Assembly (NCBI RefSeq): GCF_022539505.1
Contig: NC_061514.1
Location: 42,458,869-42,522,868 of the forward strand
Reading direction: 5' to 3'
Length of the DNA: 64,000 nucleotides
From: Lolium rigidum
Lineage: Eukaryota; Streptophyta; Magnoliopsida; Poales; Poaceae
Shown: positions 21,160 to 32,011 of the stretch, one piece after another
Numbering within the stretch: the stretch's first letter is position 1
Layout: every line of letters starts with the position of its first letter
The notes under the pieces: generated by a model
What the model was told of the DNA's origin: nothing
Database searches by the model: none
Seen by the model: the letters and a program-made list of their open reading frames with translations, nothing else
Made by a program: the position numbers and the translations under genes

Positions 21160-23046
21160 TGACAAAGGATTAACTTGTCAATGCCTACAGATTGTAGACT
21201 AGGGTTTTGCTAGAAGTAGAGGGCAAGTAGATCTCGAAGGTTTAGGCGAAAAGTACTCGGCGATTATGAAAACTAGGGTTCTGTTGACAGTAGATTCGAT
21301 CCCTTTCTTTGTCCCTCGACTCCCCCTTATATAGGAGGTGGAGCCGAGGGTTTCGTATTGTACAAGTTACGAGTCCGGGATGGTTTCTAACTCATCCCGC
21401 AGATTACAAATAACACTTCCTATTACAACTCTATGTTTCCTTAATATATCTTGGGCTCCCGAATCTTCTTATTCTTCGGATGATGGGCCTTCGATAAATC
21501 CCGGGTACCATCTATGGCAGGCCCATTTGGGATGCCTATGTCGATAGCCTCGAGATTTTGCTTGAATCGTAGAGTCAAGGAAAATCTCGATTGTTTATTC
21601 GAGCTTTCATTTATACTTCTTCACATAAAGTTCTATATTGTACTGGGGATAATGGTAGTTGGGGCTAGTTCATCGACGGATCAGGTACTAGTTAAGCGCT
21701 CTAGTGGCAATCCGCAAAAACCTACTTCAAGATCACGTCCTGGACATGATCTCGGGATCTGGTGTAAACTTCGACAGGTGCCGCTTAAGGTCTTACCATT
21801 ACGTCGAGTCCCGATCAAATTTATCGGGTACCTAACGCGTCCGTTAGGATTTTTCTTCGTATCTGTTGATACGGATAAAAGTAGCAGACGCGAGTCTTTG
21901 GCGATGCCACGCCCGGCGAACGGATCAGGGTCTTACCTTCGCAAATTTGCGGCATTCAGAAATTGATCGCAACTTTGGCGTTCTGAGAATATATTGTCGA
22001 GTGCTTTTCGCCTTTGGAATAGCACATTTTATTGAGTCATATTTGATGACTTTATTTTGTCTTCCCGATGGGTATAAAGAAACAGAAGTGAGTATATTTC
22101 AAGTTACACAGATAACTCTACATATACTCCCATCGGGAAGACAAAATAAAGTCATCAAATATGACTCAATAAAATGTGCTATTCCAAAGGCGAAAAGCAC
22201 TCGACAATATATTCTCGAACGCCAAAGTTGCGATCAATTTCCGAATGCCGCAAATTTGCGAAGGTAAGACCCCAGATCCGTTCGCTGGGCGTGGCATCGC
22301 CAAAGATCGCGCTCTGCTACTTTTATCCGTATCAACGATACGAAGAAAAATCCTAACGGACGCGTTAGGTACCCGATAAATTTGACTGGGACTCGACATA
22401 ATGGTAAGACCTTAAGCGGCACCTGTCGAAGTTTACACCAGTATCCCGAGATCATGTCCAGGGACGTGATCTTGAAGTAGGTTTTTGCGGATTGCCACTA
22501 GAGCAGCTTAACTAGTACCTGATCCGTCGATGAACTAGCCCCAACTACCATTATCCCCGTACAATATAGAACTTTATGTGAAGAAGTATAAATGAAAGCT
22601 CTCGAATAAACAGTCGAGATTTTCCTTGACTCTACGATTCAAGCAAAATCTCGGGGCTACTGACATAGGCATCCCAAATGGGCCTGCCATAGATGGTACC
22701 CGGGATTTACTGAAGGCCCATCATCCGAAGAATAAGAAGATTCGGGAGCCCAAGATATATTAAGGAAACATAGAGTTGTAATAGGAAGTGTTATTTGTAA
22801 TCAGGCGGGATGAGTTAGAAACCATCCCGGACTCTGTAACTTGTACAATACGAAACCCTCGGCTCCACCTCCTATATAAGGGGGAGTCGAGGGACAAAGA
22901 AAGGGATCGAATCTACTGTCAACATAACCCTAGTTTTCATAATCGCCGAGTACTTTTCGCCTAAACCTTCGAGATCTACTTGCCCTCTACTTCTAGCAAA
23001 ACCCTAGTCTACAATCTGTAGGCATTGACAAGTTAATCCTTTGTCA
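21160..23046. mobile_element. Palindromic element: two 0.92-kb inverted arms, 5-bp TSD
   Basis: Ends are TGACAAAGG and CCTTTGTCA, flanked by CTCAC (21155-21159 and 23047-23051). The left arm (21160 to about 22076) and right arm (about 22123 to 23046) are near-perfect inverted copies around a loop of about 46 bp. In the outer 140 bp I find one mismatch. Each arm has a TATATAAG box pointing outward (minus at about 21326-21333, plus at 22873-22880). There is no long ORF. TG/CA ends and a 5-bp duplication resemble integrase products rather than usual DNA transposons. The insertion splits the exon of the G1 antisense gene between VVFLAH and FERGFG. Confidence 0.85.
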
Positions 23047-25318
23047 CTCACTTTGAGCGCGGCTTCGGCCTTCCTCCTTCCTCTTTTTTCCTTGATCTTC
23101 TAGATTTCTACAAGCTCCAACCTCACCATCTTCCTGGCAACTCCATCTTTTACCTTTCTTGCTACACCACCTTCATGGAGGCCTTCGTCGGCATTCGTCC
23201 CACTCGTGAGACGTTTGCCCGCTTCTTTGCTCTTCGGATTAACTCCGTTCAGGGCGTAGATATTCCTGCACCCAAACCCCCCGTGCAATGCGGGTCTTGC
23301 ATCATAAGCTCCCGTCAAGGGAGCCCCTTTTTTAAGTTCTCCGGCCTGGAGTCTTGCCGGTTATGGCAAGGGACGTTTTTCTATGTGAAGAACAACGGCC
23401 CCGCAGATCTCATTTGTCTGCCCCCTTTTGATCCGGCGCCGCCCGCAAAGACCAACTGGAGCTACAATCCGAAGGAGGCTCACAACGAGACCAACCGGAT
23501 TATACGCTTTATGAAACAGAAGATGAAGGACACTGACATCTGCTCCGACGATATCGTCCGCACTTTTATCTCGCGCCGGGTACTTCCTCTGCAGCGTCGT
23601 GTGCATAGGATGAGCGAGATGTACGGCCCTGGCGATCCTACCAAGATCACAGGCCTTCCCCTTAGCAAGAAGGACGTTGTTCTCAAGGCTAAGCAGATTT
23701 GCCAAACTGCTATGCCTTTTAACTGGGAATGGGGCCTCCTCCCCTTCAGCACTACTAACCCTCCAACCCAAGAAGTAAGGGACTATGCGATTGAGGTTGT
23801 TTTTTGCCGGTAACCTTTTGCTTTCGCTTACTTTCTTTTTCATGTTTCAGGCCAAGGACCGCTTCCCCCTCATCGAAGCCGAGCGGCGAGGAATTTGCCG
23901 GAAGCGCGCCCTCGACTCCTTCGACCCAGATCCTTACATTTTCTGGAAGGATCTGAAGATGGGCAAGACCCCGGCATCTCGTCTGGGCCGGTCTCCGCCA
24001 AAGCCAACCGGGTCCTCCGATGACCTGGTTATGCTTGAGGTATTTTCTTTTCCGGTTTCTTTTACTTTTCCGTTATCGTTTTCCTCCGAGTTGTTTCTTA
24101 GCCTTGTTCAATTCATAGATCCATGAGCACGTGCCGCCCCTGCGCGCCGAGGCCGGCCATGAGTTTGTGGACAAGCTCATGGCCCAGGGCCAAAAGAACA
24201 AACGGCCGTCAACTGACGATGGCTCTAGCGAGGCCCCTCCCTCCAAGCGCTTCCGGACTGAGCCCTTGGGGGAGAAGAAGGTGGGCGTGCGCCGCTACGG
24301 GCGCAAGCAGATGCCAACCGCTTCCGGGTAAGTTTCTCATTTTCTGGCTTGCCTCTTTTTTGCCAAGTTCTTTTTCCGGCTGCTCTCTTCCAACCATCTC
24401 TCTTTCTTTTTCTTAGCCCTGCGCTCAAGCTTGGCCCAAGGCCGTCAGAATCTGAGGGTTCCGCAAGGACCTCGACTCCTCCTCCTCACTCAAGCCCGGC
24501 ACCACCTGGTGCCGGTAATACCTCTGCCTCCCTTTCGGGGGGCACAACAAGTTCGGGGCGTGCGGCCCCTTCATCATCAGATCACCGCACGGAGGAGGAT
24601 CTTTCCTTCTTCCCAGAGAACCAAGACACCGGCACCAGCAACATCGGTGCCGGAGAAGAAAATGTTGCCGGGCAGGCGGAGCCTCCAGCTCCTCCCCGTC
24701 CTTGAGAAAAAGACAACTTCCGCGCCGGAGTCCTCCGCGCCGGAAGGTTCCAACCCGGGTGGTGCGCCTACCGCTCCCCCTTCTCCACGGACCATCCTTA
24801 TGCCGCCGCCAAGTGCTCCTGGCGCCCAGCCTTCCGGGGCCGCTTCTGCCGCGCCACCGCCCAGGACCTCCAGGCTTATCAAGGGGAAGGCGACGGCTCC
24901 CAGCGCCTCTTCTGCCGGCCAGCAGCCTCTGGTGTTGCACGTCTCCAAGGCCGCCAAGGATACTGTCGCCAAGGCCACCGGTCTTCTTGGCCGTATCACT
25001 GATTTTAAGCGCAGAGGCCAGGATCTGGGGCATCTTCTGCCCTACGCCCGGAAGTGGAACGCCGCGGATATTACTCCGGCGACCCGCGGCTCAGGCAAGG
25101 ACGAGCTGCCGGCACCTGATCCCGTTGGGAACCGGTCTTCCGAGGAGCACTTCACGCGGCTCCGCTGCGCCGTGAAAGAGCTGGATAGTGCGTGGTACGA
25201 CGCCACGAACAATCTGATGGTACTCTTTACTAATTTTCCTCAATTGTTACCGGTTTCCTTCTTTTCCGGGTTTATTCTTATCTTTTAATTTATGCCGGTT
25301 TCTCTCCTGTCTATCTTC

Positions 25319-25675
25319 CCAGTCCCCGAGTTTTGTGGTGAGAGCGCAGCTTTCAGGACAAAACTTAACTTTGAAAACTTAGTGAAACCGGCACTGCCAG
25401 TCCCCGAGTTTTGTGGTGAGAGCGCAGCTTTTAGGACAAAACTTGAACTTTAAAAACTTAGCGCGAAACCGGCACTGCCAGTCCCCGAGCTTCGGGTTAA
25501 GCACTTTGTTCTTAGCACGAAACTCACCTTAGAACGCGCGAAACCGGCACTGCCAGTCCCCGAGCTTCGGGTTAAGAACTCTGTTCTTAGCACGAAACTC
25601 ACCTTAGAACGCGCGAAACCGGCACTGCCAGTCCCCGAGCTTCGGGTTAAGCACTTTGTTCTTAGCACGAAACTT
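25319..25675 (+). repeat. Minisatellite in an intron of the G1 antisense gene
   Basis: Five tandem units of about 75-80 bp, each starting CCAGTCCCCGAG and ending near GAAACCGGCACTG. The first two units share TTTTGTGGTGAGAGCGCAGC; the last three share CTTCGGGTTAAG and TTAGCACGAAACT. The two subtypes suggest two rounds of local duplication. The array lies between exons ending at 25217 and starting at 25701. Confidence 0.8.
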
Positions 25676-27041
25676 TACTAATCTCTTTTGCCTTGAACAG
25701 CTCACGGCTGACGCTCGGAAGACCCTCTTTGAGGAGCTCTTATGGGAGCACCGGGAGCTCGCTGAGGCACACGACAAGTGCCGAGGTAAACTTTTGTTCT
25801 GCCGGCATCTTTCTTACCGGTACCTTTTTCTTTCTAACACTTGTAATTTCTGCTTGACAGTGATCCCGGAAGCTTCCATTGATGCTCTCAAAGACAGCTC
25901 GCCAACGCCCAACGTACGACTTTGTTTTTTTCCTTCTGCTATCTTGTCTTTACTTTGAATTTTACCAACACCTTCTTGTTTACACCTTCCTTTCCGGGTT
26001 GCAGTGGAGAAGGAGCAGCTCATTAAACAGCATCAGGAGGAGCTGAGCGCCCAGAAGACCAGCTACCAGGAGCTTAAGTCCCAGCTTATCCAGCTAGGTC
26101 TTGACCATGCCAAGGTTCTCGAAGCCGCTGAAGCTGACGCAACGGCCAAGATGAACGAGGCCCTGGAAAACGCCAGCAACGCCACTGTGGTGTTGCGAGC
26201 TGAGCTGGAGGAGCTGGCCAAGGCCCGGAAGGCTGCCGAGGAGAAGGTCGCGCGGTTGGAGGAGGAGCATAAGGAATGGAACCAGCTGATCCTTCAAACT
26301 GACGCCCTTGCCCATCGTGAGTTCTTTGACTATCGCATACAAGCCATTTTTCCTCCGACCTCATTTTCTTTTTGCTATCTTTTCTTCCGGTCTCTTTGTC
26401 TTCCAGAGTCTTTTTCTTCCGGATTCTTTTCCTTAGCCTTTTTTCTTTGCACATGCCTCTTCCCGGACTCCCAGACGCATGCTGTCAAGAAGGTCAACGC
26501 GCGCCGCACTACCCAGGGCCATGCGAATCTTGCCGTGCCGTGGACGCCCCATGACCACCTGGTCGCGCTTAACGCGCGGGTGTCTCACATGCGCGCAATT
26601 GATCGCAACTTGTCTGACATTCCTGATGTAGCTTCCCAGCTCTTCAGGACTCTTTGGCCTGGCGAGGTGGTGCCGGACACTTTCTCTCGATCGGCGATCG
26701 CCTCAAGGGCGCCGGCGGGAGGATCCGCGAATGGCGGTGCTCTGCTGCCCGCGGCCGGAGCGGACTACGCCCTCCGCGTCGCTTGCTCCTGGTACCCGGA
26801 GCTCGACCTGGATGCCCTCACCGGAGTGCGCGAAGGCGCGGAAACCGATCTGGACCCGATCCTTGCCGCCAAACGGCAGGATCGCGCGTACCGCATCGCG
26901 GAGTACGCCGAAATGCGCACCTTCATCCCTCCCCCTCATGGCGTCCAAGATTATCTTGACGAGGAGGAAGATGAAGCCGAGGAGGAGCCTCTTGACGATG
27001 CTGGTGCTGGCGACGCTCCTCCTGAAGCTCCTGCTGCTTGA

Positions 27042-27750
27042 ATATCTGTCTTAAGATTCACCTGTCATGCTCCTTGGCCCTGTGTGGCTTAAAACAATGT
27101 TTTGTTAAATTCTGCCCCGGTATGCCGGGGCTTATGATGTAAAACTTTAAGTCCGCTGATGGTTGTCGTACAACATTTTGTGCCGGTAGGTTATACCGGT
27201 AGCTAATTACTTTAAATTTGCCTTAGCGTTTTTGCGTTTGGTTCTGCTTTTATCCTGCACTTGCAAAGATTTCCAAATTGTTTCTGCATCCAATTCGATG
27301 CACACTTGGTTCTTTTGCCTTGACTCTGCCTGCCTTCTCTGGGCGTTCTTTGGCATATGAGCACAAGGTTCTTTCACCAAATAAGCATTTTCTTGAACTT
27401 AGAAATAACCCGAAATTTTGCAAAAAACCGGTATGACCGGGGTTAGTTAAATTTTTCCGGATTGTTCTTTCCCGGTTTCCCTCTCCACAGTTCATGTGCT
27501 TATTCCCTACCGGTTTATCTTGCTTGCCATGAAGCCAAGTTATGGACAACAGCAGAGTCAAAGACTCCGGTAGGGTTTAGCACACTACTAAACCGGAAAG
27601 AAAAAACGTTCAATAAGCAACCGGTAAACAGAAAAAATAGACATGTTTCATGCAATTTAATAAAGCAAGTCCTCGAGACTTATTCGAGGTTCCGACATCT
27701 TTTTATTCATAGCATATAAGGTACAAAAAGGAACTTCTTACACCACAACT
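27042..27750. other. Convergent tail region of G1: 3' ends of antisense gene and pol
   Basis: Between the antisense stop (27041) and the pol stop (27751, minus). No ORF of note. ACCGGTA/TACCGG words are frequent, as elsewhere in G1. Polyadenylation signals for both transcripts should lie here, so the two mRNAs could overlap at their 3' ends. Confidence 0.5.
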
Positions 27751-29198
27751 TCAAGAGTAGAAAGGACGTAACAAGGCTACGTTCCACGGGCGCTTGGTCT
27801 CGTCTTCGGATTTGTCCGCCTTTCCCTTCTTCCATTCATGCGCATCGATTAGGTAATATGCATCATTGTGGAGAGCCTTGCTCACAATGAAAGGTCCTTC
27901 CCATGGAGGGGACAACTTGTGCCTGCCTTCAGTGCGCTGCACCAGGCGTAAAACCAGGTCTCCTTCTTGGAATACCCTTGGGTTTACCTTCCGGCTATGA
28001 TAGCGTCTGAGGTTTTGCTGGTAAATGGCTGTTCTTGCCAAAGCTAGCTCTCTTGCTTCTTCTAGCAAGTCCACATCATTTTCCCGGGCCTCTTTTACCT
28101 CTTCTTCGGTATAGAGTTGCACCCTTGGGGAATCATGGAGAATGTCGGTTGGTATGACCGCTTCTGCTCCATAAACCATGAAGAATGGCGTGTATCCGGT
28201 AGACCGGTTCGGAGTTGTTCTTAGACTCCACAGACACCGACGGTAGCTCATCGATCCAACATCCCGGCGACTTTTCCATTGCATCAATGAGTCTTGGTTT
28301 GATACCGGAAAGTACCAAAGCATTCGTTCTCTCAACTTGGCCATTGCCTTGCGGGTGCGCCACTGAGCACAAATCCAGCCGGATGTTTTTGCTTTCACAG
28401 AATCGCTTGAATTCTCCTTGGGCAAAGTTCGTGCCATTGTCAGTTATGATGCTATGTGGGTATCCATATCGTAGGATTACATCTTTTAGGAATTTTACTC
28501 GCTGTATGGCCATCACATTTTGCGATAGGCTTCACTTCCAGCCACTTGGTGAACTTATCCACCATTACCAAGATGTGAGTCATGTTTCCCCTTGCGGTTT
28601 TGAACGGTCCGACCATGTCCAGGCACCAAACAGCGAAAGGCCAAGTTAACGGTATGGTTTTTAAGCCGGATGCTGGGGTATGGTTTTGCTTAGCGTACCT
28701 CTGGCAGCCGTTGCATTTCCTTACCAAATCCTCAGCATTGTCCAAGGCTGTGGGCCAGTAGAACCCATGCCGGAACACCTTTGCTACCAAAGCCCTCGAA
28801 GAGGCGTGGTGCCCGCATTCTCCTCGATGAATTTCCTCTAGCATTTCTCTTCCTTCTTCCGGCTCCACACATCTTTGGAGGACACCGGTAACACTTCTCT
28901 TGTATACCTCACCATTGATGATGGTGTACGCTTTGGACCTTCTCTGTATCCTTCTTGATTCATTTTCGTCAACCGGCAAGGTGCCGTTGATCAGGAATTC
29001 CTTAATAGGTTTAACCCAAGATGGTGCCTCTCTAACCACAAACACCGGCATGTCTATGTCCATGCTGTCCACAAGCATCGCCTCTTCCGGCAAGGGCGTC
29101 GCAGTCCCCGAGTTTACCGGTACGGTCCCGAGTTTGCCGGAGTAGTCCCGGGTTTCCTTCGTCAATCTCCATTGGCACCACATGTGATTCCGGTACAA
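27751..29198 (-). pseudogene. G1 integrase
   Basis: The minus strand encodes, in three overlapping frames, an HHCC zinc-binding region (GECGHHASSRALVAK and CNGCQRYAK), the first catalytic Asp in WCLDMVGPF, then ITDNGTNFAQGEF with the second Asp and NGQVERTN with the Glu. The C-terminal part (SPPWEGPFIV, NVALLRPFYS, stop at 27751) completes the usual Gypsy integrase. Frame changes near 28480 and 28300 mean no full-length protein can be made. Integrase inserts the cDNA into host DNA; this copy should be inactive. Confidence 0.85.
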
Positions 29199-30205
29199 AA
29201 ATCGATTCCGACTCCGGACTCGGGCTTGATTGATGGAACTCTCAAGTGCGCCGCAGCTATTCCGGGAGGAATTTCTTGCCTGGACGAACCTAGTTTGGAT
29301 AAGGTATCCGCGGCCTCATTTTCCGCGCGCGGCACATGGTGAAACTCACACCCTTCGAAGAATCCGGCAATCTTTTGCACATGAAACCGGTATGAGGCCA
29401 TGTTGGCATCTCTCGCGTCCCAATCTCCGGAGCACTGTTGCACCACAAGATCTGAATCACCATAACAAATGATCCTAAGCGCCCCGATTTCTTTTGCAAC
29501 CTTGAGCCCATGTATTAGAGCTTCATACTCAGCGACATTGTTTGATGCCCTGAAGTGCACTTGTAAAACATACCGGAGGTGGTCTCCTTTTGGTGAGGTG
29601 AGTACTACACCGGCACCTAGGCCCTCCTTGAGCTTGGATCCGTCAAAATGCATCTTCCAATACTCTATTTTGTGCTCCGGCGGCTTGTATTGTATCTCCG
29701 CCCAATCGACCAAGAAATCAGCTAAAGCTTGCGATTTTATGGCGTCTCTTCTTTCATATACCGGTACATACGGTGATAGCTGAATTGCCCATTTTGCAAT
29801 CCTGCCGCTGGCATCCTTGTTACCCATGATATCGGAGATGGGTGCCTCACTCACCACCTTCATGGGGTGCTCCTCAAAGTAATGCTTGAGCTTGGTGGCG
29901 GCCATAAACACGCCATAAGTCATTTTTTGGAAGTGTGGGTAGTTTTGTTTTGATGAGGAGAGCACCTCGCTCAGGTAGTATACCGGTCTCTGGACGGTTT
30001 TTCCTTCCTCTTCTCTTTCCACCACAACCACAACACTAACCACCCGGTTCGTTGCCGCTATATAAAGCAACATAGGTTCTCTTTCCAAGGGCGAGGCCAA
30101 AATTGGGGCCGTCACGAGCATGTTTTTCAATTCTTTAAACGCTGCGTCCGCTCGCGTGGTCCGGACGAAAGTATCCGATTTTCTCATCAAAGCGTAAAGC
30201 GGCAA
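29162..30205 (-). CDS. G1 RNase H region, two RNase H modules
   Basis: 347 codons in one frame. Residues 1-120 are the Gypsy RNase H that follows RT (PVYYLSEVLSSSKQNYPHFQKM, KLKHYF). Residues about 180-310 form a second, archaeal-type RNase H: FDGS (187-190), NNVAEYEAL (Glu about 227), GDSDLVVQQ (249-257) and a final Asp in ENEAADTLS. A second RNase H between the first one and integrase is a mark of the Tat/Ogre-Retand group. It overlaps the RT frame at 30135-30205 and the integrase frame at 29162-29198, so frameshifts separate it from both. Confidence 0.8.
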   Translation of the reverse strand: MPLYALMRKSDTFVRTTRADAAFKELKNMLVTAPILASPLEREPMLLYIAATNRVVSVVVVVEREEEGKTVQRPVYYLSEVLSSSKQNYPHFQKMTYGVFMAATKLKHYFEEHPMKVVSEAPISDIMGNKDASGRIAKWAIQLSPYVPVYERRDAIKSQALADFLVDWAEIQYKPPEHKIEYWKMHFDGSKLKEGLGAGVVLTSPKGDHLRYVLQVHFRASNNVAEYEALIHGLKVAKEIGALRIICYGDSDLVVQQCSGDWDARDANMASYRFHVQKIAGFFEGCEFHHVPRAENEAADTLSKLGSSRQEIPPGIAAAHLRVPSIKPESGVGIDFCTGITCGANGD

Positions 30206-31052
30206 GGCCTTTTCTCCTAGCCCTGCTTATGAACCGGCTTAGCGATGCCAAGCTTCCGGTAAACTTTTGCACATCTTTCAGTTCTCGTGGGATAGTCATT
30301 CTTTCTATTGCCCGGATTTTTACCGGATTAACCTCAATGCCGCGGCTTGACACAAGGAAACCAAGCAGCTTGCCGGCAGGGACACCAAAGGTGCACTTTG
30401 CCGGATTGAGTTTCATCCGGAACCGCCTTAGGTTATCAAATGTTTGCCGGATGTCATCGATTAAAGTATCTTTTACTTTAGTTTTTATCACGATATCATC
30501 CACATAAACTTGCACGTTTTTTCCGATTTGATCAAACAAACATTTTTGCATGCAGCGCTGGTACGTTGCACCAGCGTTGCGCAAACCAAATGGCATAGTA
30601 ACATAGCAATAAGCCCCGTGCGGGGTAATGAACGCAGTTTTTATTTGATCTTCTTTTTTCGGGGGGATTTGGTGGAAGCCGGAATAGGCATCCAGGAAAG
30701 ACAACAGCTCACACCCAGCAGTAGAATCAATCACTTGATCGATTCGGGGCAAAGGGAAAGGATCTCTTGGGCAAGCCTTGTTGAGGTTGGTGTAGTCGAT
30801 GCACATGCGCCATATTTTTGCGAGTTTTGCCTCCAGGTTCTCATCTTTTTTCTTTTCGACCAAAACCGGATTGGCCAGCCACTCTGTGTGCGTGACCTCC
30901 ACGATGAAACCGGCAACCAGCAGCTTTGTTACTTCTTCTCCAATGATTTTTCTCCTATCCTCAGCGAACCGGCGCAAAGGTTGCCGCACCGGCTTAGCAT
31001 CCTTCCGGACGTTTAGAGAGTGCTCAGCCAGCTCCCTCGGAACACCTACCAA
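30135..31052 (-). pseudogene. G1 reverse transcriptase
   Basis: 305 codons. Core motifs in order: CIDYTNLNKACPRDPFPLPRID, LDAYSGFHQI (120-129), AFITPHGAYCYVTMPFGLRNAGATYQR, and the catalytic YVDD at 183-186. The thumb follows (CTFGVPAGKLLGFLVSSRGIEVNP). The catalytic residues are intact, but the frame is separated from protease upstream and shifts before RNase H near 30200, so it is scored as a broken part of pol. Confidence 0.85.
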
Positions 31053-31115
31053 GTCATCAGTAGACCAGGCGAAGATATTCCGATTCTCACGGAGGAAGCT
31101 GACGAGCGCGCTTTC

Positions 31116-31750
31116 CTATGCTTGATCGAGGCCAGCACCGATACGAACGGTGCGCTCTGGATAAGCCGGATCCAGCACAATGTCCTTTGTTTCGTTGGTT
31201 GGCTTGAATGCCGGTGAGTCCAAGCTTCCACTCATTGCCGCTAGGCTCAACTTTGAGGACTGAGCCAACGCAACAGCAGTTTGCATTCTCTTTTTCTCCT
31301 CCGCGATCACCAGCGATTCTGCTAGGTTTGATCCGGCAGAAGCAGTTTCCATCGAGACTTTATAGTTCCCCACCACAGTTAGCGGTCCACGAGGTGCCGA
31401 CATCTTCATCTTGAGATAGGCCGTATGGGTTGATGCCATGAAAGCTGCCAAAGCCGGTCTCCCCAACAAGGCATGGTAGGGACTATCTAAGTCCACCACC
31501 TCAAACTCAAGGTTCTCAACACGACAATTGTCGCGTCCTCCAAACGACACGTCCACCCGAACTTTTCCTATCGGGGCGCAGGACAAACCGGGAACAATCC
31601 CATGGAAAGTTGTGTGAGTCGGCTGCAGCATATTCTCTGTTATGCCCAGCGTACACATGGTGTGCTTGTACATGATGTTTATGCTTGCTACCATTGTCTA
31701 TCAGCACCTTGCTGAATTTTACTCGAGTTTCCGGCCCCTTCATGATTGGG
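31116..31750 (-). pseudogene. G1 aspartic protease and linker
   Basis: The active-site segment KVLIDNGS lies near 31715 in the frame of the upstream ORF, and its expected continuation (SINIMYKHTM) is in the next frame, so a frameshift hits the active site. Downstream are VDVSFGG, FEVVDLDSPYHALLGRPALA and the linker toward RT. D-x-G-S is the usual Asp-protease motif in this group. The upstream frame extends to about 32139 as the gag-protease link. Confidence 0.75.
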
Positions 31751-32011
31751 TCCACAACGAGAGCGTATCCACCCGGATTCGGCATGACTTTGGGGTGATC
31801 TTTGAACGACCAAGTGATTTCCTGATCTGACCACAACATATATTTTGGAACTGCCGGCATCACGGCGTTCACCTCCATGGAACGGCGATGCACGCTCTGC
31901 CTGTCCATTGGCTCAGTGACAAAGACAACCATGCATAGATGCGGGTCCTCGTAGACATTCCGGCCTAAAGGTGCCGGTGGAGGTGGTTGGTCATTGTTTT
32001 GCTCCACCCGG

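Larger units (their letters stand above)
20704..27041 (+). pseudogene. G1 antisense ORF, 'putative gypsy type transposon' (Transposase_28-like) protein
   Basis: Opposite to gag-pol. Exons (some borders approximate): 20704-21159, 23052-23774, 23851-24039, 24119-24327, 24417-25217, 25701-25785, 25861-25913, 26005-26316 and 26475-27041. Exon 1 opens with a Ser-rich tract and repeated GSQ/GSH motifs. The next part (ITRGAWMGSNVTKYEIDWLYR ... VVFLAH, FERGFGLPPSSFF, YKLQPHHLPGNSI) is the domain annotated in grasses as Transposase_28. A Pro/Ser-rich middle, a coiled coil (26004-26316) and an acidic tail follow. Damage: a stop at 20974-20976, a 1.89-kb palindrome in exon 1-2, a frameshift near 24705, and phases that do not all match. 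Such antisense genes are known in Retand/RIRE2-type elements; function unknown. Confidence 0.75.

Noticed and set aside
24425..25033. A 202-codon minus-strand frame in G1.
   Set aside because: It is the complement of the Ser/Pro-rich exon of the antisense gene; the exon on the plus strand has splice sites and family features.
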